Assembly (NCBI RefSeq): GCF_016811235.1
Contig: NZ_JAFBID010000007.1
Span: 1-64,000 of the forward strand
Direction of reading: 5' to 3'
Length of the DNA: 64,000 nt
Source: Microvirga arabica
GTDB lineage: Bacteria; Pseudomonadota; Alphaproteobacteria; Rhizobiales; Beijerinckiaceae
Both the position numbers and the translations under genes were made by a program. Numbering within the stretch: the stretch's first letter is position 1; every line of letters starts with the position of its first letter. Under the pieces are notes generated by a model that was not told the DNA's origin, ran no database searches, and saw nothing but the letters and a program-made list of their open reading frames with translations. Below, one piece after another: positions 9,056-18,085 of this stretch.

Positions 9056-9564
9056 CACTGGCCTTCTCCTTGGATGGCGCGCCGTGCCGACAGCTTGGTT
9101 TTTCCGAGAAGGTGCATCAGTTCGCTCCGATCCTTTTCCGTCAGATCGCCGAAGAGTTCTGCAATCCAGTGCTCATGCTCGGCCGCCATGGCGCGAAACT
9201 CGGCGCGGCCCGTCTCCGTCAGGCGGATCACCGACGCCCTGCGGTCCGTCGGAGAAGCTGTGCGCACGATATGGCCGGAGGCGACGAGCCGGTCGACGAG
9301 ACCGGTGAGATTTCCGTTTGAGACCATCATGCGCTTCGAGAGGTCGGACAGGGTCATGCCCTCCGGCACCTTATCGAGCTGGGCCATCAGATCAAAGCGA
9401 GGCAGCGTGACGTCGAACCGCTCACGCAGGCGGCTGCGCACCTCGCCCTCGATAAGAGTGGTGCAGGTGAGGAGGCGCAACCAGAGGCGCAGTTCCTCCC
9501 GGTGATCCTCCGGCATCTCGACTGCCTTGGTTTCGGCGTCGAGCGGAATTGCCTGATCGTCCAT
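9055..9564 (-). CDS. MarR family transcriptional regulator
   Basis: A 169-residue winged-helix regulator. The HTH and wing read '[50 protein letters not shown]', with the DxR wing motif (DRR) intact and flanking dimerisation helices. MarR proteins in CoA-dependent aromatic pathways often act as repressors released by the aryl-CoA intermediate; that this one does is inference. It is embedded in the catabolic operon between the SDR and the enoyl-CoA hydratase. Its likely operator is the AT-rich palindrome at 12713-12732 and its near copy at 14607-14626. Confidence 0.92.
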   Translation of the reverse strand: MDDQAIPLDAETKAVEMPEDHREELRLWLRLLTCTTLIEGEVRSRLRERFDVTLPRFDLMAQLDKVPEGMTLSDLSKRMMVSNGNLTGLVDRLVASGHIVRTASPTDRRASVIRLTETGRAEFRAMAAEHEHWIAELFGDLTEKDRSELMHLLGKTKLSARRAIQGEGQ

Positions 9565-9565
9565 C

Positions 9566-10333
9566 CTAGATTTCTCCCCCGGCCATCACGATGGCCTGCC
9601 CCGTCACGGAGCGTGCTTCCTCGCTGCAGAGCCAAAGCACTGCACCGGCCACCTCTGATGGGTCAATCAATCGGCCCTGCGGGTTATGTTTCACGAGTTC
9701 CCCCAGGGCTTCCTCTCGCGTCCTGCCCGTCTTCGCCATGATCGTCTCGAGGCTCTCTGCCACGAGATCGGTGTCGGTAAAACCCGGACAAACGGCATTC
9801 ACGGTCACGCCGGTTTTGGCGGTCTCCAGCGCCAGGGCGCGTACGAAGCCGATCACCGCATGCTTGGCGGCACAATAGGCGCTCACGTAGGGATAGCCCT
9901 TCAGCCCTGCCGTTGAGGCGACGGCAACAATGCGTCCGAAGCCCCGCTCCGTCATGGAATGCAGCACGGCCTGAGCCACGTTCGTGACACCGAGCAGGTT
10001 CACGTCCAGCATCTGCCGAAAGACCTCAGGGCCGGATTTCATGAATGGCGCGGAAGCCGCACCGCCGGCATTGGCGATCATCAGATCGACTGGCCCATAG
10101 CGTGCAACCGATTCCTGCACGGCGACCTGCACTCTCTGCGTATCCGAAACGTCCGCCACGGCAGCCGCGTGAGCATCGCCCTGCATGATGGCCTGTTCAA
10201 GCGTCGCGGGGTTGCGCCCCACGATCGTTACGGTCGCCCCGGCTTTGGCGAGCGAGGCCGCGATAGCCCGGCCGATCCCACGGCCGCCACCCGTGACCAG
10301 TGCATGCCGGCCTTTGAGAGTTGTCATGCTCAT
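9566..10333 (-). CDS. Short-chain dehydrogenase/reductase (SDR)
   Basis: A 255-residue classical SDR. The cofactor motif is TGGGRGIG (residues ~14-21), the structural motif is 'IANAGG', and the catalytic Ser-Tyr-Lys set appears as 'VAVASTAGLKGYPYVSAYCAAKHA' (YxxxK). The 'GRNP' after beta-2 fits NADP preference. It would act as a beta-hydroxyacyl-CoA or cyclic alcohol dehydrogenase within the ring-degradation pathway. ATG 10333 follows the upstream oxygenase stop by one base; a second ATG at 10327 is possible. Confidence 0.92.
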   Translation of the reverse strand: MSMTTLKGRHALVTGGGRGIGRAIAASLAKAGATVTIVGRNPATLEQAIMQGDAHAAAVADVSDTQRVQVAVQESVARYGPVDLMIANAGGAASAPFMKSGPEVFRQMLDVNLLGVTNVAQAVLHSMTERGFGRIVAVASTAGLKGYPYVSAYCAAKHAVIGFVRALALETAKTGVTVNAVCPGFTDTDLVAESLETIMAKTGRTREEALGELVKHNPQGRLIDPSEVAGAVLWLCSEEARSVTGQAIVMAGGEI

Positions 10334-10334
10334 T

Positions 10335-12689
10335 TCATTCCGCCGCGAGGGGCTTCTCGCCGGCCTCCATCTTCAACTCGGCGCGTGTTTTAGGCTTGGC
10401 CTTGATCTTCAGCTCTTCAAGGTCTTGCCGGTCACGCACGGAGTTACGGAAAATCTGGTCCCGGCCGGCATGATATTGCGGCGGGCAATGGATGCCGGCG
10501 GCGCCATACCAGGCCGCAGCCTTCATGGTGAAGAACGGATCCACGAGATGCGGTCGCCCGAGCGCCACGAGATCGGCCCGGCCCGCAGCTAGGATCGTGT
10601 TCACCTGATCAGCCGTCGTGATGTTGCCGACGCACATGGTGGCGACGCGCGCCTCGTTTCGCACCTGATCGGAGAACGGCGTCTGGAACATGCGCCCGTA
10701 GATCGGCCGCGCCTCCCGCACGGTCTGCCCGGTGGAAACATCGACGAGGTCGACCCCGTGCTCTGCGAAGGCGCGGGCGACCTCGACCGCTTCCTCACCC
10801 GTGACGCCCCCCTCGGCCCAATCGGTCGCGGAAATGCGAACCGACATGGGCTTGTGCGCAGGCCAGACCATGCGCATGGCGTCGAACACCTCCAACGGAT
10901 AGCGCAGGCGGTTCTCGAGGGAGCCGCCATACTCGTCCGTGCGCCGGTTGGTGAGCGGCGAGATGAAGCTCGCCAGCAGGTATCCATGCGCACAGTGGAG
11001 TTCGAGCATGTCGAAGCCGGCGCGCTCGCCACGAATGGCCGCTTCGACGAACTGCGCCTTGATGGTGTCGAGTTCCGCCCGCGTCACCTCGCGCGGCACC
11101 TGGCTGTCCGGGAAATAGGGGATGGGAGATGCTGAGCAGATGTCCCAGCCCCCCTCTTCCAGCGGTCGGTCGATGCCCTCCCACATGAGCTTGGTGGCAC
11201 CCTTGCGGCCGGCATGGCCGAGTTGCAGGCAGATCTTCGTCTCCGAGTTCGCATGAACGAAGTCGACGATCCGCTTCCAGGCGGCCTCCTGCTCGTCGTT
11301 CCACAGGCCGGTGCAGCCGAGCGTGATGCGAGACTCAGGCGAGACGCAGGTCATCTCCGTGAACACGAGTCCAGCCCCGCCCGTAGCACGGGAGCCGTAA
11401 TGAACGAGGTGAAAGTCGTTCGGCACACCATCTTTGGCCGAATACATGTCCATCGGCGACACCACCACCCGGTTCGCGACAATCATCTCGCGCAGTCGGA
11501 ACGGCTGGAACATGGGGACAGTGGGGTTCTCAACTGCAACGTCGAAGCCCTGCCGGCGCACCTGTTGGGCAAAGGTCTGATCGACGGCCGCGACGAAATC
11601 GGGAGCCCGCAGGCGCAGATTATCGTAGGTGATCGCCTTGGCGCGGGTCATCACGCCGAAAGCGAACTGCACCGGATCGAAGTCCCAGAAGCGGGCCACA
11701 TGCTCGAACCAGACCAGCGACACGTCGGCCGCGTGCTGGGTCTTCTCGACCTCCTCGCGCCGGCCCGTCTCATAGAGCGCCAAGGCGCCTTCGACGCTCC
11801 GCTCACGACGAATGGCTTCATAGAGCGCAATCGCATCCTCCATGGCGAGCTTCGTGCCCGACCCGATGGAGAAATGCGCCGAAGCCTTGGCGTCGCCGAG
11901 CAGCACCTTGTTACCCATGACCCAGCGCTTGTTGCGGATCATCGGGAAATTGCGCCAGATCGAGCGATTGGTAAGAATCCGGTGCCCGCCCAGAAACCAG
12001 CCGAAGATCTGCTCCATGAGCGCGGCGGATTCAGCCTCGCTCTTGTCCCTCAACCCGGCCCGCTCGAAGGTCTCCGGGTCTGTTTCGAACACCCAAGTCG
12101 AGCGGTTCGCCTCATACTGATAGGCATGGGCGATGAAGGGACCCCACTCGGTCTCCTGGAAGATGAAGGTGAAGGCGTCGAGCGGCCGGGTCGAGCCCAT
12201 CCAGGTGAATTTGTTCGGCCTCAAGTCGACTTCAGGCTGGAAGTGATCCGCGTAGCGCTCCCGGAAGCGGCTGTTGATGCCGTCCGCCACCACGACCAAA
12301 TCCGCATCCGTGAACAGGCTCTCGTCATCGACATCCGCTTCGTAGCGCAGCGTGACGCCGAGTTCCTCCGCCCGATCCTGCAGGATCAGGAGCAGCGTGC
12401 GGCGCGAGCAGCCGCAAAAGCCGTTGCCGCCGATCCGGTGCTCGGTTCCCCTGAAATGGATCGCGATGTCGTCCCAATAGGCGAACTCCCGGACGATCCG
12501 CTGGTAGCTCGGCAGGTCGTACTTTTCGAAATTGTCGAGGGTCGCATCGGAGAAAACGACGCCGAAGCCGAAGGTCTCGTCTGCACGGTTGCGTTCATAG
12601 ACGGTGATATCGGATTCCGGCCGAAGCTTCTTCAGCAGGATTGCGAAGTAAAGCCCCGCCGGGCCGCCACCGATGATTGCCGTCTTCAT
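10335..12689 (-). CDS. Fused FAD monooxygenase / old-yellow-enzyme reductase (salicylyl-CoA 5-hydroxylase or 2-aminobenzoyl-CoA monooxygenase/reductase family)
   Basis: A 784-residue two-domain flavoenzyme. Residues 1-~385 are a class A flavin monooxygenase: N-terminal GGGPAGLYF dinucleotide fold, '[12 protein letters not shown]' DG motif, and '[25 protein letters not shown]' GD motif. Residues ~395-770 are an old-yellow-enzyme barrel: '[25 protein letters not shown]', '[13 protein letters not shown]', '[26 protein letters not shown]', '[10 protein letters not shown]'. Known members hydroxylate an aryl-CoA at C5 and, in the aminobenzoyl-CoA case, also reduce the ring. Start ATG 12689 gives the canonical 'MKTAIIGGG'; the frame upstream runs through the operator. 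The CoA ligase next door makes 2-aminobenzoyl-CoA or salicylyl-CoA the likely substrate. Confidence 0.92.
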   Translation of the reverse strand: MKTAIIGGGPAGLYFAILLKKLRPESDITVYERNRADETFGFGVVFSDATLDNFEKYDLPSYQRIVREFAYWDDIAIHFRGTEHRIGGNGFCGCSRRTLLLILQDRAEELGVTLRYEADVDDESLFTDADLVVVADGINSRFRERYADHFQPEVDLRPNKFTWMGSTRPLDAFTFIFQETEWGPFIAHAYQYEANRSTWVFETDPETFERAGLRDKSEAESAALMEQIFGWFLGGHRILTNRSIWRNFPMIRNKRWVMGNKVLLGDAKASAHFSIGSGTKLAMEDAIALYEAIRRERSVEGALALYETGRREEVEKTQHAADVSLVWFEHVARFWDFDPVQFAFGVMTRAKAITYDNLRLRAPDFVAAVDQTFAQQVRRQGFDVAVENPTVPMFQPFRLREMIVANRVVVSPMDMYSAKDGVPNDFHLVHYGSRATGGAGLVFTEMTCVSPESRITLGCTGLWNDEQEAAWKRIVDFVHANSETKICLQLGHAGRKGATKLMWEGIDRPLEEGGWDICSASPIPYFPDSQVPREVTRAELDTIKAQFVEAAIRGERAGFDMLELHCAHGYLLASFISPLTNRRTDEYGGSLENRLRYPLEVFDAMRMVWPAHKPMSVRISATDWAEGGVTGEEAVEVARAFAEHGVDLVDVSTGQTVREARPIYGRMFQTPFSDQVRNEARVATMCVGNITTADQVNTILAAGRADLVALGRPHLVDPFFTMKAAAWYGAAGIHCPPQYHAGRDQIFRNSVRDRQDLEELKIKAKPKTRAELKMEAGEKPLAAE

Positions 12690-12712
12690 GGGTTCTATCC
12701 GAGTTACGGAAT

Positions 12713-12732
12713 TTATTTTAAGCTTAAAATAA
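12713..12732. promoter_or_regulatory. Perfect 20-bp palindrome, probable MarR operator (site 1)
   Basis: TTATTTTAAGCTTAAAATAA is perfectly self-complementary. It lies 23 bases upstream of the oxygenase start in the 88-base gap after the CoA ligase. A near copy lies at 14607-14626, and the operon encodes a MarR protein; this family binds palindromes of about this size. The assignment to this regulator is inference. Confidence 0.7.
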
Positions 12733-12777
12733 CTGGCGATCAACCTGGAAGCCGATCGTCAGGCTTCAGCCTTATCC

Positions 12778-14427
12778 TTAGACACCCATCGCCTCCTGCG
12801 GCTTGGCCACGTCCTGCGCAATGCGGCGCAGCTCGAAACGCTGGAGCTTGCCAGTCTGTGTTCGGGGTAATGCGTCCACGAATTCGATCAGGCGCGGATA
12901 CTTATAGGGAGCGATCTCCTGCTTCACGTGATCCTGCAACGCCTTGGTTAGCTCGGCGCTTGGCGCATGGTCCGGACGTAGAACCACATAAGCTTTGACC
13001 ACGATACCGCGGCCATCGTCCGGCGCTCCGACGACGCCGCATTCTGCCACAGCCGGATGGGTGAGGAGCGCCGCCTCGACCTCAGGCCCCGCGATGTTGT
13101 AGCCCGCGGAGACGATCATGTCGTCGGAGCGGGCCTGATACCAGAAGTAGCCGTCCTCATCCATGAGGTAGGTGTCACCCGTGATGTTCCAGCCATCCTG
13201 CACGTATTTGCCCTGCCGCTCGTCGGCGAGATACCGGCATCCGGTCGGTCCACGGACTGCGAGACGGCCGACGCTCCCGGGCGGCAGGTCGCGCCCCTCT
13301 TCGTCGATGACCTTCGCCTCGTAGCCTGGAACGGGTTTGCCGGTTGCACCGGGGCGGATCTCCTCCTCCCTGGCAGCGATGAAGATGTGCAGCATTTCAG
13401 TGGCACCGATGCCATCCATAAGTCGAATGCCCGTCGCATCCCTCCACGCCTCGAAGGTGCTCTTCGGCAGGGGCTCGCCAGCCGAGACGCATTTGCGCAG
13501 GGACGAGATGTCGTAGCCTTCCAGCTTCGACAGCATGGCGCGATAAGCTGTGGGCGCGGTGAAGCAGATCGTGGCCTTGTACTGCATGATTGCCGGCAGA
13601 AGATCGTCAGGACCGGCTTTCTCCAGCAGCACGGTCGAGGCTCCGACGCTCATGGGGAACAGCACGATGCCGCCGAGCCCAAACGTGAAGGCAAGCGGCG
13701 GCGAACCAATGAAACGGTCGCTCGACTCAGACCTCAGCACGTTGCGCGAATAGGCGTCGCAGATCGCCAGCATGTCACGATGGAAATGCATGGTTCCCTT
13801 CGGCTCGCCTGTGGTGCCGGAGGTGAAGCCGATCAGGCACACATCGTCCGCTGCCGTGTCGACAGCCTCGAACTCGCATGATGTCCCGGCGATTAAGGCT
13901 TCCAGGCTATCTGGCTTGCCTGAACCCCAATACACCACGTGCTGGAGATCAGGCGCCATGACTTTGGCGCGCTCCATGTCCTCTGCAAGACGGTAATCAC
14001 AGAGCGCGATGGTGATCCTGGCCTTGTTCAGGGGATAGGCGATTTCCTTGGCGCGAAGCAGCGGCATTGTCGCGACGACGACGCCGCCGGCCTTCAGCAC
14101 GGCCAGATAAGCCGCCACCATCATCGGATTGTTGGCGGACCGCAGGAGCACCCGGCTACCGGGCACGAATCCGAGCCGCTGGACCAGCACGTTGCAGATC
14201 CGGTTCACCCGCTCCTGAAGCTCGCGATAAGTGAGCGTCTCGGCCGGACTGATGAGGCAAGGCTGGTCGCCTCTGCCCGCCTCGACCCATCGGTCAAGAA
14301 ACGCTGCGGCGCAGTTGAGCCGCTCGGGATATTGCAGCTCGGGGCGGTTGAAAATGAATGTCGGCCACTGGTCCCTGGGCGGAAGGTTGTCTCTCGCGAA
14401 GGTATCCACATGCGCCGTGTCCGCCAT
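12778..14427 (-). CDS. abmG: Aryl-CoA ligase, 2-aminobenzoate--CoA ligase type
   Basis: A 549-residue AMP-binding enzyme that would activate an aromatic acid to its CoA thioester in the cytoplasm. Core motifs: 'IGFTSGTTGEPKGTMHFHRD' (phosphate loop), 'MDGIGATEML' (A5), 'WNITGDTYLMDEDGYFWYQARSDDMIVSAGYNI' (A7-A8 hinge), and the catalytic Lys in 'RTQTGKLQRFELR'. The N-terminus and overall pattern resemble the benzoate/2-aminobenzoate-CoA ligase group rather than fatty acyl ligases. The pairing with the fused aryl-CoA oxygenase/reductase supports anthranilate, with salicylate as the main alternative. It is transcribed divergently from the downstream LIV transporter. Confidence 0.88.
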   Translation of the reverse strand: MADTAHVDTFARDNLPPRDQWPTFIFNRPELQYPERLNCAAAFLDRWVEAGRGDQPCLISPAETLTYRELQERVNRICNVLVQRLGFVPGSRVLLRSANNPMMVAAYLAVLKAGGVVVATMPLLRAKEIAYPLNKARITIALCDYRLAEDMERAKVMAPDLQHVVYWGSGKPDSLEALIAGTSCEFEAVDTAADDVCLIGFTSGTTGEPKGTMHFHRDMLAICDAYSRNVLRSESSDRFIGSPPLAFTFGLGGIVLFPMSVGASTVLLEKAGPDDLLPAIMQYKATICFTAPTAYRAMLSKLEGYDISSLRKCVSAGEPLPKSTFEAWRDATGIRLMDGIGATEMLHIFIAAREEEIRPGATGKPVPGYEAKVIDEEGRDLPPGSVGRLAVRGPTGCRYLADERQGKYVQDGWNITGDTYLMDEDGYFWYQARSDDMIVSAGYNIAGPEVEAALLTHPAVAECGVVGAPDDGRGIVVKAYVVLRPDHAPSAELTKALQDHVKQEIAPYKYPRLIEFVDALPRTQTGKLQRFELRRIAQDVAKPQEAMGV

Positions 14428-14806
14428 CGTCCGCTCCTCCGTTCGATTGTGGAGCAGGAGAGCAATGCCGCGCGAGCCCGTGGAGCTTGGGCCCGATGTG
14501 CCGAGGACCGCGAACGCGCTCCTCAGGCTCTCTTGTCCCGCTCCTCACGCAGCTGTCATCCCACCAGCCTTCCCCTGCGAAACAATCCACTTGAAGAAGG
14601 CAGAAATTATTTTAAACTTAAAACAATACTTGGCAATCCCAATTTTGGGGATGCCGGTGCGAGGGCTCCTATAAAGGGAGTGTTCGCCAGAAACGTTTTG
14701 CGGCAGAGTAGCGCCGCCCCTTCCGTCGAGGCGCCTTCGTCCCGCCGGGAACAATCTCGTAAAGCACGGCAAACGTGCGCAGGGAACAGCCACTCGGGAG
14801 ATCACG
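14428..14806. other. 379-base divergent control region between CoA ligase and LIV transporter
   Basis: This gap separates the ligase (minus strand) from the binding-protein gene (plus strand). It holds the second operator-like palindrome near its middle and a small inverted repeat (ATCCC...GGGAT) just beyond it. The ligase-proximal 150 bases are GC-rich and I see no supportable gene in them. Confidence 0.6.
14607..14626. promoter_or_regulatory. Near-palindromic copy of the MarR operator (site 2)
   Basis: TTATTTTAAACTTAAAACAA differs from the perfect site at 12713-12732 by two bases. It lies 180 bases from both flanking start codons, so one dimer here could control the ligase and the transporter together. 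On the minus strand it overlaps a TAAAAT that could be a -10 box. Confidence 0.6.
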
Positions 14807-15982
14807 ATGAACGCAACAATCAAAACCCTTGGCCTTGCAGCGGCCGTGACTCTGGCTGCAGCACCGGCCATGGCACAGGAGAAGCTGAAGGTCGGCCTTC
14901 TCCTCACCCTTTCCGGCCCATCGGCCGTGCTCGGCCAGCATGCGCGGGATGGCTTCCAACTCGCCATGAAGGATCTCGGCGGCAAACTCGGCGGACGCGA
15001 CGTCGAGGTGATCGTCGTCGACGACGAGCTGAAGCCGGACGTCGCCGTGACGAAGGTCAAAGGCCTCATCGAGCGCGACAAGGTGGACTTCGTCGTCGGG
15101 CCGATCTTCTCGAACGTTGCCGTCGCCACCCACAAGCCGATCACCGACTCGAAGACCTTCTATATCAGCCCCAATGCCGGCCCGTCGAACCTCGCCGGCA
15201 AGAGCTGCGATCCCTACTTCTTCGCAACCTCCTACCAGAACGACCAGAACCATGAGGTTCTGGGCAAGGTCGCGGAGAACCGCGGCTACAAGAAGGTATA
15301 TCTGCTGGCGCCGAACTACCAGGCCGGCAAGGATGCGCTCGCGGGTTTCAAGCGGCACTACAAGGGCGAGATCGTCGAGGAATCCTACGTTCCGCTCAAC
15401 AATCTCGATTTCCAGTCGGAGCTCGCCAAGATCGCCTCGATGCAGCCGGATGCGATCTTCACCTTCATGCCAGGCGGCATGGGCGTGAATCTCGTCAAGC
15501 AGTACCGGGCGGCGGGTCTCGCCGACCGCATCCCGTTCCTCTCCGCTTTCACCGTCGATGAATCGACGCTGCCGGCGCAGCAGGACGCCGCGATCGGCAT
15601 GTTCGGCGGCTCCAACTGGGCTCCGAACCTCGACACGCCGCAGAACAAGAAGTTCGTGCAGGACTATGTTGCAGCCTACAATTCCGTGCCGGCTTCCTAC
15701 GCCATGCACGCCTACGATGCGGCGCTCCTCATTGACAGCGCATTGAAGGCAACGGGCGGCAAGGCCGACGACAAGGAAGCTCTGCGCACAGCCCTCAAGA
15801 AGGCGGAATTCAAGTCCCTGCGCGGCGACTTCAAGTTCGGCGCGAACAACTTCCCCGTTCAGGATTTCTACCTAGTGAAGGTCGGCAAGCGTCCGGACGG
15901 CAAGTTCCAGACCGAGATCGTCGAGAAGGTGTTCGACGATTATGCGGATGCCTATGCGAAGGAATGCGCGGCGACGAACTGA
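14807..15982 (+). CDS. LIV/HAAT-type ABC transporter substrate-binding protein
   Basis: A 391-residue periplasmic binding protein. Residues 1-23 are a clear signal peptide ending 'APAMAQ'. The mature start 'EKLKVGLLLTLSGPSAVLGQHARDGFQLAMKDLGGKLGGRDVEVIVVDDE' is typical of the LivJ-like family and its aromatic-acid relatives. Sites such as 'FVVGPIFSNVAVATHKP' and 'YFFATSYQNDQNHEVLGKVA' line the ligand cleft in this family. A good ribosome site (GGGAG) precedes the ATG. Its position opposite the CoA ligase across a shared operator suggests that it imports the aromatic acid the ligase activates. Confidence 0.92.
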   Translation: MNATIKTLGLAAAVTLAAAPAMAQEKLKVGLLLTLSGPSAVLGQHARDGFQLAMKDLGGKLGGRDVEVIVVDDELKPDVAVTKVKGLIERDKVDFVVGPIFSNVAVATHKPITDSKTFYISPNAGPSNLAGKSCDPYFFATSYQNDQNHEVLGKVAENRGYKKVYLLAPNYQAGKDALAGFKRHYKGEIVEESYVPLNNLDFQSELAKIASMQPDAIFTFMPGGMGVNLVKQYRAAGLADRIPFLSAFTVDESTLPAQQDAAIGMFGGSNWAPNLDTPQNKKFVQDYVAAYNSVPASYAMHAYDAALLIDSALKATGGKADDKEALRTALKKAEFKSLRGDFKFGANNFPVQDFYLVKVGKRPDGKFQTEIVEKVFDDYADAYAKECAATN

Positions 15983-15999
15983 GCCGCAATCCGACTTGC

Positions 16000-16035
16000 C
16001 CCGCCCCGTTCAGGCCTCGCCTGATACGGGGCGGG
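16000..16035 (+). other. Strong intra-operon stem-loop between binding protein and permease genes
   Basis: A GC-rich hairpin: GCCCCGTTCAGGC (16003-16015), 3-base loop, and its complement with one bulged base (16019-16032), extended by three more G-C pairs. There is no T tract. In many binding-protein operons such hairpins stabilise the upstream message so that the binding protein is made in excess; that role here is inference. Confidence 0.5.
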
Positions 16036-16123
16036 CCATTATCCCGAGAACGCCGCCGGCATTCTCGCCGAGGACGACGCGCCGAGGCTCGCCCGGTGAA
16101 CGTCCGCCGCCAGTGAAGCGCCG

Positions 16124-17044
16124 ATGACCGCGACCCTCCTTCTGATCCAGACATTGAACGGCCTTCAGTTCGGCCTGATCCTGTTCCTGATCGCCGCCGG
16201 GCTGACGCTGGTTTTCGGCGTCATGGACTTCATCAATCTGGCGCATGGCGTCCAGTACATGATCGGCGCTTACCTGATCGCGGCCTTCAGCGCCTGGACA
16301 GGCGGCTTCGGCTGGGGGCTCGTCTTAGCCCTTCCGACCGCGCTGGCCTTCGGCCTTCTTCTGGAAGTGCTCGTCTTCCGGCACCTCTACGAGAGAGATC
16401 ATCTCGATCAGGTGCTCGCCACCTTCGGCGTGATCCTGTTCCTAAACCAGGGCGTAAAGTTCGTCTGGGGCGCGGCTCCCCTCAGCGTGCCGGTGCCTGA
16501 TATCCTGTCGGGCTCCGTCGAGATCGCGGACGGGCTGCTCTATCCGGTCTATCGCCTCGCCATTATCGCGGCGGGCCTCCTCGTCGCCGCTCTGCTGTAC
16601 GTGCTCGTCAACTTCACGCGGGTCGGCATGCTGGTGCGCGCAGGCGCCACGAACCCCCAGATGGTGTCGGCGCTCGGTGTCAACATCAAGCGGCTGTTCA
16701 TGATCGTCTTCGGGTTCGGGGCCATGCTCGCGGGCTTTGCGGGCGCGATGGTCGCTCCAATCCTGTCCGTGCAGCCCGGCATGGGCGACAATATCCTCAT
16801 CCTGGCTTTCGTGGTGATCGTGATCGGCGGCATCGGGTCGATTCGCGGGGCCTTCCTGGCGGCGCTCCTGATCGGTCTGGTCGACACCATCGGCCGCTCC
16901 TTCGCACCGAACCTGCTGAGGCTCGTCCTCGATCCTTCGGCGGCGAGCCAGACCGGGCGGGCCATCGCACCGATGCTGATCTACATCTTCATGGCGGGGG
17001 TGCTGTTCTTCCGTCCCTCCGGCCTGTTTCCGGTGAAAAGGTAA
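16124..17044 (+). CDS. livH: LIV-type ABC transporter permease (LivH-like)
   Basis: A 306-residue membrane permease, first channel subunit of the second LIV system. It carries 'IAAGLTLVFGVMDFINLAHG', the LivH hallmark, near residues 22-41, the coupling loop 'TRVGMLVRAGATNPQMVSALGVNIKRLFMIVFGFGA', and the usual 'FFRPSGLFPVKR' tail. It lies 141 bases after the binding protein, with the stem-loop in between, and 9 bases before livM. Confidence 0.93.
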   Translation: MTATLLLIQTLNGLQFGLILFLIAAGLTLVFGVMDFINLAHGVQYMIGAYLIAAFSAWTGGFGWGLVLALPTALAFGLLLEVLVFRHLYERDHLDQVLATFGVILFLNQGVKFVWGAAPLSVPVPDILSGSVEIADGLLYPVYRLAIIAAGLLVAALLYVLVNFTRVGMLVRAGATNPQMVSALGVNIKRLFMIVFGFGAMLAGFAGAMVAPILSVQPGMGDNILILAFVVIVIGGIGSIRGAFLAALLIGLVDTIGRSFAPNLLRLVLDPSAASQTGRAIAPMLIYIFMAGVLFFRPSGLFPVKR

Positions 17045-17053
17045 GGCGCGGTC

Positions 17054-18085
17054 ATGACGGAACTCACCGGAACGCAGACCGCTCCAGCGCCCTCCTCGAG
17101 CATGCGAATCGACAGCATCCCTCTCGTCCTCTTCGCAGCCTTCGCCGCGGCTCCCCTCCTGGCCTCCGCCTCGGGTGCGGAGGGGTATGTCCTGTCGCTC
17201 CTCACCCGTATCATGATCTTTGGCCTCGCGGCCATGTCGCTCGACCTCATCCTCGGCTACGGCGCGCTCGTGAGCTTCGGACACGCGGCCTTTCTCGGCA
17301 TCGGAGCCTATGCCGTCGGCATCCTGGCAAGCCATGGGATAGAAGACGCGCTGATCCAGATCCCGGCCGCCCTCGGGGCCTCCGCGTTGTTCGCCTTGGT
17401 GACAGGCGCGATTTCGCTGCGGACGAAAGGGGTCTACTTCATCATGATCACCCTCGCCTTCGCGCAGATGCTGTTCTTCCTGGCCACATCCCTCGCTCCC
17501 TATGGGGGCGATGACGGCCTGACGCTCCCGAACCGCAGCCTCATTGCGGGCGCCGGCCTCCTGGAGAATGACTACGCCTTCTATGCTGCAACGCTCCTTT
17601 GCCTCATCGGTGCTTATCTGCTTTCACGGGCCATCGTCACATCGCGCTTCGGGCGCGTGCTGCGCGGCACGAAGGAGAACGCCGTGCGCATGGAAGCCGT
17701 CGGCTTCCAGCCCTTCCGCTTCCAGCTTGCTGCCTATGTCATCAGTGGGATGATGGCGGGCCTCGCAGGCTGGCTCATGGCCAACCAGGCGGAGTTCATA
17801 AGCCCCGCCTTCATGACATGGCAGCGCTCGGGTGAGCTGATCTTCATGGTGGTGCTTGGTGGGCTCGGCTCCCTGCATGGCGCGATCATCGGCGCCGCGG
17901 CCTTCCTGCTGCTGGAAGAGTTCCTTCCGGAAATCCTCCACGCGGCGAGCTTCCTTCTGAACGACGACATCCGCTCGCGGCTGACGGAAAACTGGCAGAT
18001 GGTGTTCGGCCCCCTGCTCATCCTGATCGTGCTGTTCGCGCGAGGCGGTATCATGGGCCTGCTGCGGAGGCCGCATCATGGCTGA
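17054..18085 (+). CDS. livM: LIV-type ABC transporter permease (LivM-like)
   Basis: A 343-residue membrane permease. The LivM signature reads 'AMSLDLILGYGALVSFGHAAFLGIGAYAVG', and the coupling segment is 'SRFGRVLRGTKENAVRMEAVGFQPFRFQL'. The first ~18 residues are hydrophilic, and a second ATG at 17102 gives a shorter N-terminus that also fits the family. It overlaps the next gene by 8 bases. Confidence 0.92.
   Translation: MTELTGTQTAPAPSSSMRIDSIPLVLFAAFAAAPLLASASGAEGYVLSLLTRIMIFGLAAMSLDLILGYGALVSFGHAAFLGIGAYAVGILASHGIEDALIQIPAALGASALFALVTGAISLRTKGVYFIMITLAFAQMLFFLATSLAPYGGDDGLTLPNRSLIAGAGLLENDYAFYAATLLCLIGAYLLSRAIVTSRFGRVLRGTKENAVRMEAVGFQPFRFQLAAYVISGMMAGLAGWLMANQAEFISPAFMTWQRSGELIFMVVLGGLGSLHGAIIGAAAFLLLEEFLPEILHAASFLLNDDIRSRLTENWQMVFGPLLILIVLFARGGIMGLLRRPHHG

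Noticed and set aside
11214..12998. Long plus-strand open frame (594 codons) opposite the fused oxygenase
   Set aside because: It is antisense to the recognised flavoenzyme, has no recognisable motif and runs across the operator and into the CoA ligase gene.
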